A stretch of DNA of 64,000 bases from Taeniopygia guttata (Eukaryota; Chordata; Aves; Passeriformes; Estrildidae): assembly GCF_048771995.1 (NCBI RefSeq), contig NC_133026.1, forward strand, positions 102,765,001 through 102,829,000, written 5' to 3'. Positions within the stretch are counted from its first letter, which is position 1. Every line of letters starts with the position of its first letter. A program made the position numbers and the translations under genes. Of the stretch, positions 23,657-36,141 are shown in pieces. The notes under the pieces are model-generated. The model was not told the DNA's origin, ran no database searches, and was given only the letters and a program-made list of their open reading frames with translations.

Positions 23657-26600
23657 CTCTGAGCACAGGTAGCAGCAGTAGCAGGGCAGCAGCTTCCTCT
23701 TGTGGAAGAGCTCTTGTGTGAGCTTAGCTTGATGTTAGCTCCAGGGGTGCAGATGGACCTGCTCAGGTAGAGGTGGAAGTGAAGCCAGCTCCCAGTTCTT
23801 CACTGCAGAAAGCATGTGAGCAGCTGTTTCTCCTCTCTTCCCTAAGACAGACAGAAATACTATGTAAACCACCCACAGAATCATGCAGAAAAACACATCT
23901 CAGGTTGGTCTTTTTTCATGTTAACTCTGTCATAATTATGTCATGCAACAAATGTGCAACGTTAAATACTTTAGTTTTCAAGAAAAGAAACAAAATCTCT
24001 AGCTCTTTGGTCAAAAGATGCATCTAAGCCTTGATCAACTTCAACTTTATTATTCAGTTTTCATTTCATTCATACATTATTATGTATTTTTAAAACTCAA
24101 TTTCACAGATAATTTAAAAACATCTGAAATGGCATTTTTAGGTCACAAACTGGTTGTGGAATATTTTGACCTACTTCTATAGATGAACCCAGAAATTTGA
24201 AGGGAAAATAAATGTTGACTTCAATGAATCTTATTACTGTCTATTTTGAAAGATATCCTTTCTCTTTATCTGAGAATTTTATCAAATCTGTATAGAATAT
24301 TATTAGAGAAGAAAAGGGCGGAAATAAACTTCCTTTTTCCTCAAATTTTGCAGCAGAAAAAGATTTGAGTGCAAGGTGCCACTAGAATGCTGATACCTCC
24401 TCTAACCTGTTATATTACTGTTTTGTTCTTGTGTCTGTGCCCCACTCATTATGTACATAGAGCCTGTGACTTTTTGGAATTTATTTCTTGGGACCAGAAG
24501 GCACACCAGACTGTTGCACTTACAAGACATAATGGTTTTATTTCATCCTTGATTAAATTTGTAGCATTTCTTTTTGAAAATACTTTATATCCTGACTGCC
24601 GTGGTTCTCCTGTGATCACTTTGCTTGCTTTAATCACAATTAGACACTATTTTTTTTCCCACTCTCTTGTTTTCAATTTATTTTCTTAATTAATGCATCC
24701 AAGCTAGTAAGCAAATAGAGAGGAAGAGAGAAAACTGTGGGATAGCAATTTCTTTTCTTGATGTGCTGCTCTATTGCTTTCAGTTCCATGTTAACTCTGG
24801 CTCAGATAATCTTTTTTCTTATTCCGTATGACTCACAGGCTAAACAGAGCAGATGGGGGAGTGATTTCAGACAGTGACCTCATTTCTGCAAACACTACTT
24901 CTCAAAAAGAGACAGCAATCAACCTGTGTCTTACAAGAAGAAAAAGGTTGCCTTTTTTTTTTTTCTTTTCCTTTGACTGCATTATAGACATGAACAATTT
25001 TGAAAAGATGAATGGGCAAGGGGGTAAAAATGTGAGCTTGCAGCACTACCAGTGTGTTCTGCGGTTCTGAGCCTTGTCAAAGACGCAAAGAGCACCGTAA
25101 AAACTTTGGGTTCAGTTACCTTGAAATCTTCTCTCACGCTATAGTTTTATTCCCTCTCTGTGCACAAAGTATTCAAAAATATTATTTTATTCCTGAAACA
25201 GTTTTACATTTCAACACATTAAATAAGAGATTGTCTACTCATCTCTGTATCTGAACTTAATCAGGAATTTGTTGTGATGTTCAAGTCATAGATGCCAACA
25301 TTACTGCTGTAGAAAAATACTCATAATAATGCAAAAACTACAAGTTCTCAGAAAAAATCAGTATCTGTGCTGAATAATGGTGCTAATTTTTTTCTGTGGT
25401 CTTTATTGCCATGACTAGTACAAGAGAAAACAAGGCTGGATGAAACCTGTAGGATAGAAAATTTCCATAATGCTGGAAACACCTGACAATTTTCTTTTTC
25501 TGTAAATGTTCAGCAATACACATACACTGAGCAATGAGCTGTCTTGAAATCATAGAGCAAAATATAAAACTGTAAGAGGAAAATAAGAATGCAATTTCAG
25601 TAGCACCCTTGGTATCGATCTTCTCTCTAATAACATTTATATCATTAAGTGGGCAGCTCTCTTGTCTTACTTTGGTATTAAGCTGACTGCCAGGAATACC
25701 TCCTTAAAACCCACAGTACTGCTGTATTTTCTTCAAATCTTAAACCACATGGGTCAAGTTTTATAAAAGAATCTTCCTTTTCAAGAGAGGAATATTAATA
25801 TACTCAGAAGATATCTTTAGAATGAGGATATCCTGAAGTTTAAGAAAATAAGTAAATAAATGCTAATTTAAGTCAATAATAACAAATATTAAAATTCAGT
25901 ATATATTTAACAAGTCTTTTGAGTTTTGGAAGGTGTACAATGTCATAAATCTAGAGTATCATCAATATGAATAAGCTTTAATAGAAAGGAGCTAATAATT
26001 TTAATTTATTTAATTTCTCTCCACATAATTTCCTAAGGATATACATATTAGTGCATATTATACTTAATTTTCTTAATGAGCAGGTAGCATGGTAAAACCA
26101 GTGATTTGCTGCATTGCAGTCACATATATTTATACAAACATTTTTCAACTCATATTGATTTATTCTTTACATAAAAAGTTCTTGAAGTTGTAAAATAATG
26201 GAAAGGATGACATCAGTGATACTAAGTTATCTTGGATTAATCTGTAAGGAGCAATTATCAGGAGTAATTACTATGAGACACTGACAGAAGAGCAGGGTGT
26301 TCTGGATTCCAGATGAAATAATTGCCTGATTCAATAACATGTGAACCCATGTTATGTCCTGTGAATTGACATTGCCTCTTTTAAAGAAAAATTTTGTCAT
26401 TATTTTTAGCTTTATTATGAGAGAGAGGTGATCTCTGCTAGAACTCAATCATGATGGACACCTTCTGTGGATATAGATTTTCTGTGTCTGCTCAGTTTGG
26501 ACTTGCTAGTTTTGATGAGAAATTAGCATTCCTTTTGTCTTTCCTTTTACCACTAAAGGTTATTTCTCTCCATTTGATATCTTTGTATTTTTCTCTGTAC

Positions 26601-28368
26601 AAAGAACTTGTGGGTGGATGGTAATTCTGACCAAGGCATTCAGAGAGGTGTTTATGCACTGAGAGCCCATGCCCTACTTCTAGCCAGGACTAGGGGAAGG
26701 CACAGACAAGCTGAAGCTGAGAATTAAATGCACTTTTTTACTCGATTTTCTTGTAAAAGACCCCAAACAGCTGACAGGACTGGTGATTTGTGGCTCTTTC
26801 CTATGTCCTTCAAACACCGCACACAGCCCGTAAGCCGGTGCCCCAGATCAGAGGAGAGCAATGCCAAGTCCTGCTGTGGGAGACCAGCGCTGCCCAGGGC
26901 TGCAGAGCCCTGAACCTGCCAGTCATCCTCAATACAAGCCAAGGCTTAACTTGTAACAGAAGTGAAGTTTATTACCCTCATGTTATTTCCTTTGAGAGAC
27001 TTTAATGTAGTTGCCCTTCAGCACAGAAAATGAGAGAACAATCAGGTAACTTCAGCTTCAATATCAAAGGAAGCAGAAGGTGATATGAGATTCCACATAC
27101 ACCTCAAAACATGTGTAATATGTTGGGGTTTGTGACCAGTAAGAATGTTTTTTCTTTTTTGTAAGTGATGAACTTCTATTCAAGGTGCACTGGGACAATT
27201 GAGGAGTTAAAAGCACAGTAGCCACAGCTGTATATGCAGTTCTTCTACTAACTTCAAGAATGTTCATTAGACAGATTTTCACATCACTTGATAACTGTTT
27301 AAATCACTTTAAATGGTTGAAAAGTATTTTTTATGGTGGGGAAGGCTGGAGAGCCCTTTTATAGAGTAGTTAGGGAAAAATCCCATTACAACTGTTATGT
27401 AAATACTGTGAAATCAAATTAGAGGAAAGAAAATTGAAAAAGTGGGGGTAAGGGAATATAAAGAATTTCCTTTTCTCACAAACCTGGTAAAATGCTTCAT
27501 CAACAATCTTCTCTCACAGTGAAACTTGCCCTGATTAATTTAATTATGCAAACATTAGTCTTTGCTTCATTTCTCAAAGTCACTGTAATGATCATACTGT
27601 CAGATTACAGAAAATGGACTAAGCATGTTATAACAAGTTATTTCTAAACCCTTTCTATGAGTTTAGATTAGAAATCTATTATTCAGTGGAATACTTTTTT
27701 TCTTTTTTTGGAAAATTATTGTTTCAGTAAATTACATGAAGGTACTCCTCACATTCTAAGATGCAGATACTTCTCCCCTGGATCTCTGTTCTATTTGATG
27801 TAAAAAGTAATATAAATTTCTAAACAGAGGATACCATTTTATGACTATCACAGTATCAAGAACAGCTCTTGTACAACAACTGGACAGCTGTACCCCAGAA
27901 ATGCTCTGCCTAATACAAAGGGTGTACACAAAGGCTCTCTGTCTGTTGGCAAAATCATGGGAGAAAGTAGCCAATTGGGATCAATGTTTGTATGTTACAA
28001 GGAGATTACTCAGTGGCTGTAAGGGTCTTATCCACCTGCGAGGATTCACATATCAGAATATCTGCAGCATTTCACCGTGAAGCTTGCAGGTAAGACAGGT
28101 GAATGTGGAAAATGCTAAGGCTGGCCACTGGGAAATCAGAAATGTGCCTCGGTCTCATGCTGTGATGGTCTCAGATATGAGAAGCACAGGTATTATGAAA
28201 AGGTTGTGAACTGTCACCTGGACTACTTTGCTCACTTGCTTACTTCTCAGCTCCAGCAGAAATGTAATCTCATCTCTAATGCCTTTCCACTGCTTCTTTC
28301 TAATACAATGGGGTTCTTGATGGCTTTATTTGCTAAAAGATAATTTTGGGTAGCAGTGGATTTTAAAA

Positions 28369-28433
28369 ACATTTGCTACTTACTGATAGACTGGAATGGC
28401 TTTCCAACACATTTGCTGCTTACTGATGAACTA
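28369..28433. repeat. Short duplication, period 40
   Basis: ACATTTGCTACTTACTGATAG at 28369 recurs as ACATTTGCTGCTTACTGATGA at 28409 with two or three differences. This is an old local duplication of about 25 bp. Confidence 0.7.
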
Positions 28434-29279
28434 GCTCTGAGGCAGGACATTTATCTTCACTTGCTGCCTTTCTACAAGTTAAGAAATAAATCCTCATAAG
28501 GGAACTGAGTGTCTGTTAATAGAAAACTTAGTGGAGATGCTGACTGTTTTTTCCTAGTGAGTTTGATTTATGAGGACTCACCTTCGGGCAATAGGTATGA
28601 CTGTTGTTTATTTACATGCATTCCTCCATTCAAGTACTTGTATTTGTACTATTTAATGAGCATATGTACTTGCTAAAATGTGTGTGCTTGCTTACGCCAA
28701 TAACAGAAGATCAAAGTCTTATTTTAGAAAGCTCTGGAGGTCAGATATGACAAGGCAGCCTGCTCCCCTCACTTGCCCAGTACTCACTGCCTTGGCCTTT
28801 CCTTATGAGCTTCATTTTGCTGGTTTGGGAAAACCACCTTCCGACATACTGGTTAGAGTTGTGTAAATATATACACATCTATATTGATAACAACCAGACA
28901 TTCTTTAAGGTTGAACATTAAAAATAATAATACAAAACAAAAGGGGCTCCTTTGACAAAAATCACACCAGAGAAAAATTCAACTTTATGGTCCATGTGAC
29001 ATAAAGTGAAATATTAGCTGTAATGAAAGTTGTTGGTTTTTTTCCTGATTACTGTAATTTTTCACAGCTTCTAGCTATAATGCACAGATTCACATCACTT
29101 TTGACTAGAAAAATAGCCTTGTGCATTGCAATGTCCCTTCCTTGGGACATAGGAGATTAAAAAGCATTTTGTGAGTAATAAGTCTCTTCCATGCAATAAC
29201 ACTTGGAACAGTCTGCATCATAATTAGAGAGTCATTTAGATTCATTGATGGTATGCAATTATGGTTTTCCCTTGTCTGA

Positions 29280-29780
29280 TTTCTCTGACCTGTGCTTTAA
29301 ATTGAACTTTACAATACACCTCCCACATTAGGCATTATAATTCCCATTGACTGCTGATGTATTTTCCATGGTATTTAGGAGATTTCTCAAAGGAATACTG
29401 CAAATCCTGTAAGTCAAAAATAGCACAGTGCAATAAATAGCCATCTTTAATGGCATCCATTATTTCCCCAAGATGTAAAGTCTCAGGGGGCGCGAGTCCA
29501 ACAGAGATTAGCCCTAAATCCTTTATAAATCTGCCTCTATTTGTTATGTATCACTCCTCGCCTCACAGGCATTTGAGATTGTTCCTCACTTAGCACAACA
29601 GCTCTGCACAAATGCTCCTTCCATTTGGTTTTATCTTGAAGTCCTGGAAGAATTTCCTGATTGATGATAGCATGTTCAGGCAGTGGACATTAGTGGGTTG
29701 AATTATTTCTGCTAGCACATTATTTGTCAGAGTTTAGGTCAACACTTATCTTTGGCTCCAATAATATTTCTTTTTATTTT
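29280..29780. promoter_or_regulatory. Candidate conserved non-coding element
   Basis: A repeat-free block of balanced composition lacks the low-complexity runs seen on either side and holds a retained CpG cluster at 29490-29494. This is an impression from composition only; conservation cannot be measured from one sequence. Confidence 0.25.
29483..29495 (+). promoter_or_regulatory. CTCF-like core site
   Basis: TCAGGGGGCGCGA contains the core AGGGGGCGC, the most informative part of the vertebrate CTCF motif. It holds two CpGs in a region where CpG is nearly absent. The upstream CCAC-type half of the motif is weak (GTCTC), so binding is inferred only. Confidence 0.35.
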
Positions 29781-31279
29781 AATCGGTTCTTCTGTCCTTG
29801 TGTTATTTCTATCAAATCTGAGATTAATGATACAATCTGCTTTTCTTTGCTGTTAGTACCTGAGCACACCAAGCAGGAGCTATGACAAATAAGGCTCTAA
29901 AAGACTCCTGAGCAGTAGCTAAGTCTTGCTAGCATGATTAGAGTGGGGTACAAAATACATGGGGAATTTTATGAGTCATTTAAGAAAAGATAGTTTTAAA
30001 ACAGCTTGAAAATATTGGAGATCATTGACGTAATAAAGATATAAAAACCAAATCCATTTTTTATATTCATCCAAAGAATATATAGCTGCATTATAGCTGA
30101 AGTTATATGTTACAAATGTACCAGTGGATACAGAATAGCAGGACAATTCCAGCTATAACAAGAGGAAAAAAAACAGAACTGAGGATATTAACACCTCATT
30201 CTGTGCTGTTCTGTGGCTCATTTACCACCCCATGATACTTAATCACGATGAAATGCCATAAAGACACACTGAAAAAAGTGAGATTATAACTGGCTCTCAG
30301 TAGTTTTCAAGTAGCTTTTACTAGAAGCAAAACTTCTGCTCTGAAATGCTTTCATACAGCCGATAAAATTCTACAGTGTCCAATAAAAATTCTGCCATTT
30401 TTTCTTGATTCCTTCTCAAAATGTCGCTCTGTGCTCACACTAGATCATCTGAATGGGGGTCTACAGCAGCAAAAGGGTGAAAATAAGTAATTTGAATGTT
30501 ATGTTTAGTCTCCCTGTAATCATCATTTATTGCATAACCAAAATTGTTTATAAAGTCAGACACCTATCTCTGAACACTGATGTGGAATTCCCTTAGACTG
30601 TGAGGCCAAAAGAGAGCAAAAGAAGAAAACACCAATGAAACGGAGATGGCATGACAGGGGAGAAGAACACTTTTTCCATCCCTTGGAGGAAAAAAAATCG
30701 GATCTGATAACAGCTTTCTCTGCACACAAGGCAAAGAGTTTCTCCAATTTCAAAAATGGGAAGAGAATTTGTGTATTTATCATGCCTGCACAACCACTAC
30801 AAGAGGAGGTCATGGAACTTGTTGAGAAACAATCTATTTAATCTTTAAGGCAACTGGTGATTGATTGGACAACAAGGGTGCACTCAATAGTGCACTCAAA
30901 GATGTTTGGAAGGTTGAAAAAGAGGGAATCTTCTTTCTGCATCCATGAGAAATGTTAGCAAAATAAATGATTCAGGGGAATTTTTGAGATTTTTAAGATC
31001 TGAATTACCATTCCAATGGTATTTCTACACTTCAAAACATTTTGGTCTTATTGGCTGTCACTTCACTTCTAGGATTCTCTTTTTCATATATTTAATCCTT
31101 TAGGTAGATTACTAATTTGACAATTAACAAGAAAGGGTTTAAATTAATATCTTGAAAGGTTCACTTGTATTAAATAAAATACTTGTTAGATAACATAGAT
31201 TCCAGAGGATGAACAGATACTAAAGAATCAAGGTATAAGTCTTGCAAATATGTAAAGTCACGCTTGCATGCATGGAACC

Positions 31280-31564
31280 AAGCTCTTCTTGGTGGTGCCA
31301 AGCAACAGGGCAAGAGACAGAGGGAAGAAACTGATGCACAAGAAGTTCCACCTGGATATGAGGAAGAACTTCTATACTGTGCACTTGTGACTGAGCACTG
31401 GAACAGATTGTGCAGAGACAGGGAGTCTCCTGCACTGGAGATATTCAAGAACTGTCTGGACACAACCCTGTGCCATGTGCTCTGGGATGGCCCTGCTTGA
31501 GCAGGGAGGTTGGACTGGATGACCCACTGTGGTACCTTCCAACCTGACCCATTCTCTGATTCTG
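31280..31564 (+). mobile_element. CR1 LINE 3' fragment, second subfamily
   Basis: It runs from AGCTCTTCTTGGTGGTGCCAAG through the GAAGTTCCACCTGGATATGAGG block, GAGCACTGGAACAGATTGTGC, GGAGATATTCAAGAACTG and GGTTGGACTGGATGACC, ending CCTTCCAACCTGACCC plus ATTCTCTGATTCTG. This wording differs from the copies at 13.8 and 45 kb, marking another CR1 subfamily. The element is in sense and 5'-truncated. Confidence 0.93.
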
Positions 31565-34266
31565 AAATTGCCTACAATGCAGCATGTGTTTGCAAAAATG
31601 GGGTTTCAACAAGTTTCCATGGTCTCAGGAAAGTAAGGAAAACAAATTTCCCTCTGGGAAATTTGAAAAGTTATGTTATAAGAAGACAACTGAAAACAGA
31701 TCTACCTAGATGAATGTTTTTTTTTTTATTTGGTAGAATTGTTCAGTAATAAAACCCACCATTTTATTTGCTAAGCCATTGATAACTTTGAAAAAAATAA
31801 AGCAAACTAAATGAATAAGTGTACAAAACTTCAAACTTTGAATTATTTACTATATGCAGATAGAAAATCCCCAGGAGGGACTGGAACAGTTGTTGTCTGA
31901 AGGTTCAGTTCACTCAGTTAATAAGAGCTTCTGGTGATTTGGTAGATATTTGGAGGAAAATAGATCTGGCAACAAGCCTGAAGATATTTCTTTAGCTTCA
32001 GGCTGTGAAGAATGTGGCACGCTTATTTGCAAAGGACAGAAGGAAAGAGAGACTTTAAAAAAACCCAAAAAAACAACTAATAAAACCTCCCAAAATAGAT
32101 AAACTCATGCTCCGTTTTCAAAATTTCTCAGCTTGAAATACAGTGAAGCACATAATGTCCCTGTAGCTACAGCAGGCTTCCTCATAAATACTGGTGACAC
32201 ACTGAATGCTTTAAGAGAAGGAATGGAAGTCATTAGATGTCTCATTAATGGCCTAGCTCTTGGGTAAGGCTCCTAACAACTGCCGGAGCATGAAAAGACA
32301 CCCTGGCAACTGCTGATCTGCCAAAAGATTTCTTCCTCCCCTGCTATTTCCATCGGATCTTTTCTTTAAAAACAGAGAAGAACTTGAAATGTAAGATATC
32401 AACCGCAATATGAAAGATGCAAGACCTAAGTATATTAAGCAAAGGCCTTGTGAAAGCCAGAGCTTCTTTGCTGATACTTTTCCATTCTCATTCAGTAACA
32501 TGGTGCTTTTTGTCTAAATTATGTGTGCAGGCCCACAGAAATGATAAAGTATGAAAACCAAAATGCTTTAAAAATCATTTTTATGATCTTTGGTTTCAGT
32601 AATTTTTTTTCTGATGTCTGTGACAGATGGCAAAAAACTGAGATAACACCACAACTGTGTGAGGCAGAAGTAAATGTAGATCTAAAATGACTGAAAGTGC
32701 TTGCAAAGATTAATTACAGTAGAGGGATATGCATGCCATAGCTGGCACAGTCTCTCCATATCATACGTAAGTATATTTGATTATATAAGTTCAAAAATAG
32801 CTTTTGTGCAATGACTCAGATGCCTTTTTATTTTTGATATGCATTAACTTTCATGAATTCCTTTGATGTAAACCAAACTCCACATTCTCTGCATCATCAT
32901 TACGACTTCTTTGGATATTTTGTGGCAAAATGCAAGAATAAATATATTCTGACCGAGCTGCACTTTGACAAAATGGATCATTCTTCATGTGCCACATCCA
33001 TGCTACAGCAGAATGATAAAATATACATTGTAACACAAAACAGGGACACCATTCTCCCACCTTCTGCATCAAAAAACAGGTAGGTTGCCTAGGAGAAGAC
33101 TGTGTAAAAAAATATTCTATGTTAATGAAGGGTATGAATTTGTAATAAATCAGATGTTCTAGGATTACTATTAAGTCATGTTCTGCCTCCTATATGTAAT
33201 GCAACTTATGCATTATGAAGGGAGGACTGACACATAAATTTTTATTTATCATAGTGTAATAGCATTGATATTGGAAATAATTTCAGGATCGATTTTATGA
33301 AAGCAAAAGAAATACTATTAAATGATTAACAGCTTCCTCTTTGGAAGGAGAACAGCCACTTTGAAGATACTAGGTACAGAAACACAAGGAACAGTCTGAA
33401 GATGCAAGAGATCATAGTGTCTTTGGGATTAGAGAGGATGTTAACTTTGAAACTCAGATCCCTTGCACAATGTTTCTGTATTATATTTTGCCCCTGAATG
33501 GTCAGCTTTTTCTTTCTTCATCTCTAGGAAAAGGGGAAGAGGGTGGCTTTATCTAAATTACAGTCAAAGTACTTTGTGGAGATGAAAACGAACTGCTTCT
33601 ACTCCTCCAGGGTTCCTTTGCCTTGTCAGCACCATTACCTAGTTTGGAGAATGTGTCTCTGAGATTTCTACTTTGGGTGAAGAACGGGGAAGGATGTTGT
33701 TCTACTCTATCAATTGTAGGTCTAAAATATCATGACAGAAAATGGAACTGCTGTCCAAGATCTGGCCCAGTGGTACAATTTTTTAGCTGTGCAAATATCT
33801 GCCGTTGCCCCAGTTTCTGCTCAGCTGAACACTGTTCTGCTGGTCAGAGTTTCAATGGTAATGTCACCCTCCTTACAGGGAAGACAATTTTAGTGAGCTG
33901 CACCTTTATTTTTCCTTCTACCATTGTTACTAAAATACAAGACTTGGAGTCAGTGATATTTTTGGAGTGGGATGAGGAAAAAATAATAAAATTATAGAGG
34001 TTAGTCATTTTTCAGTATAACATCTCCATGCTTTCATGTGAAGTGTCTTTTATTCTTCCTATACATGTGATACCCTTTTGACTATTCTTCTTCCAAGAAG
34101 AGAAAACATTATTTGTACCTTGTTGTGAGAGAAATCAGCACAATCTCTTTTTCTTCCATTTGGAAGATTAAATAGTGCTTTTGTTGAAACTGGTAAAAAT
34201 TGCACTAAACTGATCTGCTTCATACAAAATTCCATCACGTGTTTTAGTGCTAATAGGCTTTATTTA
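31565..34266. other. Unique non-coding stretch
   Basis: No supported gene or transposon. It contains an A/C tract at 32057-32094. An open plus frame of 76 codons (32853-33083) ends at an AG-GTAGGT donor-like sequence, but it lacks an acceptor and recognisable protein content. Confidence 0.55.
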
Positions 34267-34310
34267 CCTCAAAGTTGAAGGTTGCACACCTCAAACTTGA
34301 AGGTTGCACA
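34267..34310. repeat. 22-bp tandem duplication
   Basis: CCTCAAAGTTGAAGGTTGCACA (34267-34288) is directly followed by the same 22-mer with one G-to-C change (34289-34310). This is recent slippage or a local duplication. Confidence 0.9.
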
Positions 34311-34479
34311 CTCAAGAATGCACTCTTGCATGCATTGCCTGAACTCTTATATTTTCTTTGCTTTATTTGCTTCCAGGTACATAAAGAAGCAAATATTTCC
34401 TCCTTTTGCAGGAGGAGGAGTAAAGACCATTACTTTGGCTATTTAGACATGAAGATAATTTGGCTTAAACACAGTTGCC

Positions 34480-34499
34480 AAAAAAAAAAAAAAAAAAAA
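34480..34499 (+). repeat. Poly(A) run, A20
   Basis: Twenty consecutive A residues. No processed pseudogene body is recognisable upstream, so it is recorded only as a homopolymer. Confidence 0.85.
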
Positions 34500-34654
34500 G
34501 AGACAGGAAGCAGGTCAGATATAACTCCATTTTGTTATTAAAACAAAGCAATGTTGACTCAGGGAGAAGAGGTCTATTTAGTATTCCCCTAGCATGCTGT
34601 ACAGGATACATCCAAGGGACAGTTCATCAGATGCAAAGAATGTTAGCTCCCGCC

Positions 34655-34885
34655 AGAATCACACAATACTTGAGCCTAACAGGTACCTCGAAAGGCCATG
34701 TAGACCAATCCCCCTGCTCAAAGTAAGGTTATCTAGAGCAGATTGCTCAGGACCATGTCTACTTTTTCACAGCCTGCCCAGACAATTTGTTCTTATGTCC
34801 AATCATCCTTACAATAAAAAAAGTGATGATTTTATTTCTTATCTTTAAACAAAACTTCCTGTATTTCAGTTTGTGTCCAGAACTA
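34655..34885 (-). mobile_element. Old, diverged CR1 LINE 3' fragment
   Basis: AGAATCACACAATACTTGAG is the tail complement. It is followed by CAATCCCCCTGCTCAAAG, GAGCAGATTGCTCAGGACC, and, after a deletion of roughly 30 bp, TCCAATCATCCTTACA and CTTCCTGTATTTCAGTTTG. The block order is that of the same CR1 subfamily as the element at 31.3 kb, in the opposite orientation. Many substitutions suggest an older insertion. Confidence 0.8.
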
Positions 34886-36141
34886 AGCCTAAAATTGATT
34901 GTGTCAAGTGCACTACATAGATAACTTCCTAGACTTTGCATTCTTTTCAGTTAACCAGAAAAGCTTTTTCCTTGTCCATCAGAGTGAGATTTCCTGAAGA
35001 CCAATCAGCTCTTTCTTTCCCAGTGGGATCTCATATTGATATTGCTGACTGGAGTCTGAATCAGAATGCAAAGGATATGTAAAGCAAAATGTGCCTTTTA
35101 CAGTGGCTGCAAAAATTGCAGGTCTTTTGGTCTAGAAGCTGGGAGGTAATATAGTGAAAGACTGGTCTGAAAAAAAAATTAGGGAAAACTGGAAATTGCC
35201 CTAAATCATTCCTCATCAGAAGTCGAGCTTAAGAAAAATAAATAGAACAGGGTGGACTAGACAGAACAGATAATTTTGATATCCCAGAATCATTTTACTG
35301 AACACTGATGATGGAAGTGAGTCATTTTACTCACTATGACTCAAAGACATTTCAGATAAAATCAAGGTCTGTAATCTCTCTGCCTGGAGTAAATTATATT
35401 TGAATGGCAATAAGAAGATAAATGCTATTTATAAAAATGAGTGAAATCAGTTAGTATGCTGATTGGCTAGAAAAAAAAATCAAAGATGGAAATGAATCTC
35501 TGCAAATTTAGAAAAATGTCTTTCAGTTCAGTTTTGTGGAATACTGTGTGCCAGTAGTTTGAGCTATAGATATCACAGGTCTCTTTACCTTCTGCCTTGT
35601 GCCTACAAGAGACATGTACATGTCTCCAAGATGTATGTGCTAGCCTGCTGCTAAAGTAGAAAAGCAGTTTTCACTTATTTTCCAATAATGAGTTAAAGAC
35701 TTCAGCTAAACTCCTTGCACATTACTCATTGACTCACATTGCAGTAATTTTCAAGCAGAGTGAAATATCAGAGTGGAATTGCAGTTCCCCAATAAAGAAA
35801 AAAAAATTCATGGATCTACAGTCTTCCCTCTTACTCCTGTGCTACTGGTAACATGTGCCATTACTTTGAGGTTATTTCTGAGACTGCAATTATATTCTTG
35901 TACCTTGATTTTAACATTGCATCAGACCAGTATGATTTTAAAGGAATTACATCTGGGTATAGTATTTAATTTACTCATTGCTGTTACTGGGATGTTTTGT
36001 GTTTCCTAAAGTAAAGAAGAAAGGGAGACATATTTCACTACTAATTAAGGAACATGGTGAGCAGAGAGGACTATCTTCCTATTGTTCTAAGTGTTTGGTG
36101 AGATTTTCAGTGCAACAATATCCTTCCAGATAATTTAAGTT
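34886..36141. other. Unique non-coding stretch
   Basis: Nothing recognisable is seen apart from short A runs. It is the left flank of the pentamer array. Confidence 0.55.

Larger units (their letters stand above)
17178..31279. other. Long unique AT-rich non-coding stretch
   Basis: About 14 kb without a recognised transposon, exon or RNA gene. Landmarks are an A/C tract (19865-19925), a C11 run (21255-21265), a G-rich patch (23562-23656), a 40-bp near-duplication (28369-28433) and a CNE-like block with a CTCF-like core (29280-29780). The absence of CR1 over this length is notable next to the rest of the window. Confidence 0.55.

Noticed and set aside
32853..33083. 76-codon frame ending at a donor-like AG-GTAGGT, considered as an exon
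   Set aside because: No acceptor with a pyrimidine tract is seen upstream and the peptide is not recognised; the opposite strand is equally open.
33623..33997. 124-codon plus-strand frame
   Set aside because: It begins at a TTG codon, which is not a credible eukaryotic start, and shows no recognisable domain.
34480..34499. Poly(A) tail of a processed pseudogene
   Set aside because: No gene-like sequence or target duplication is visible around it.
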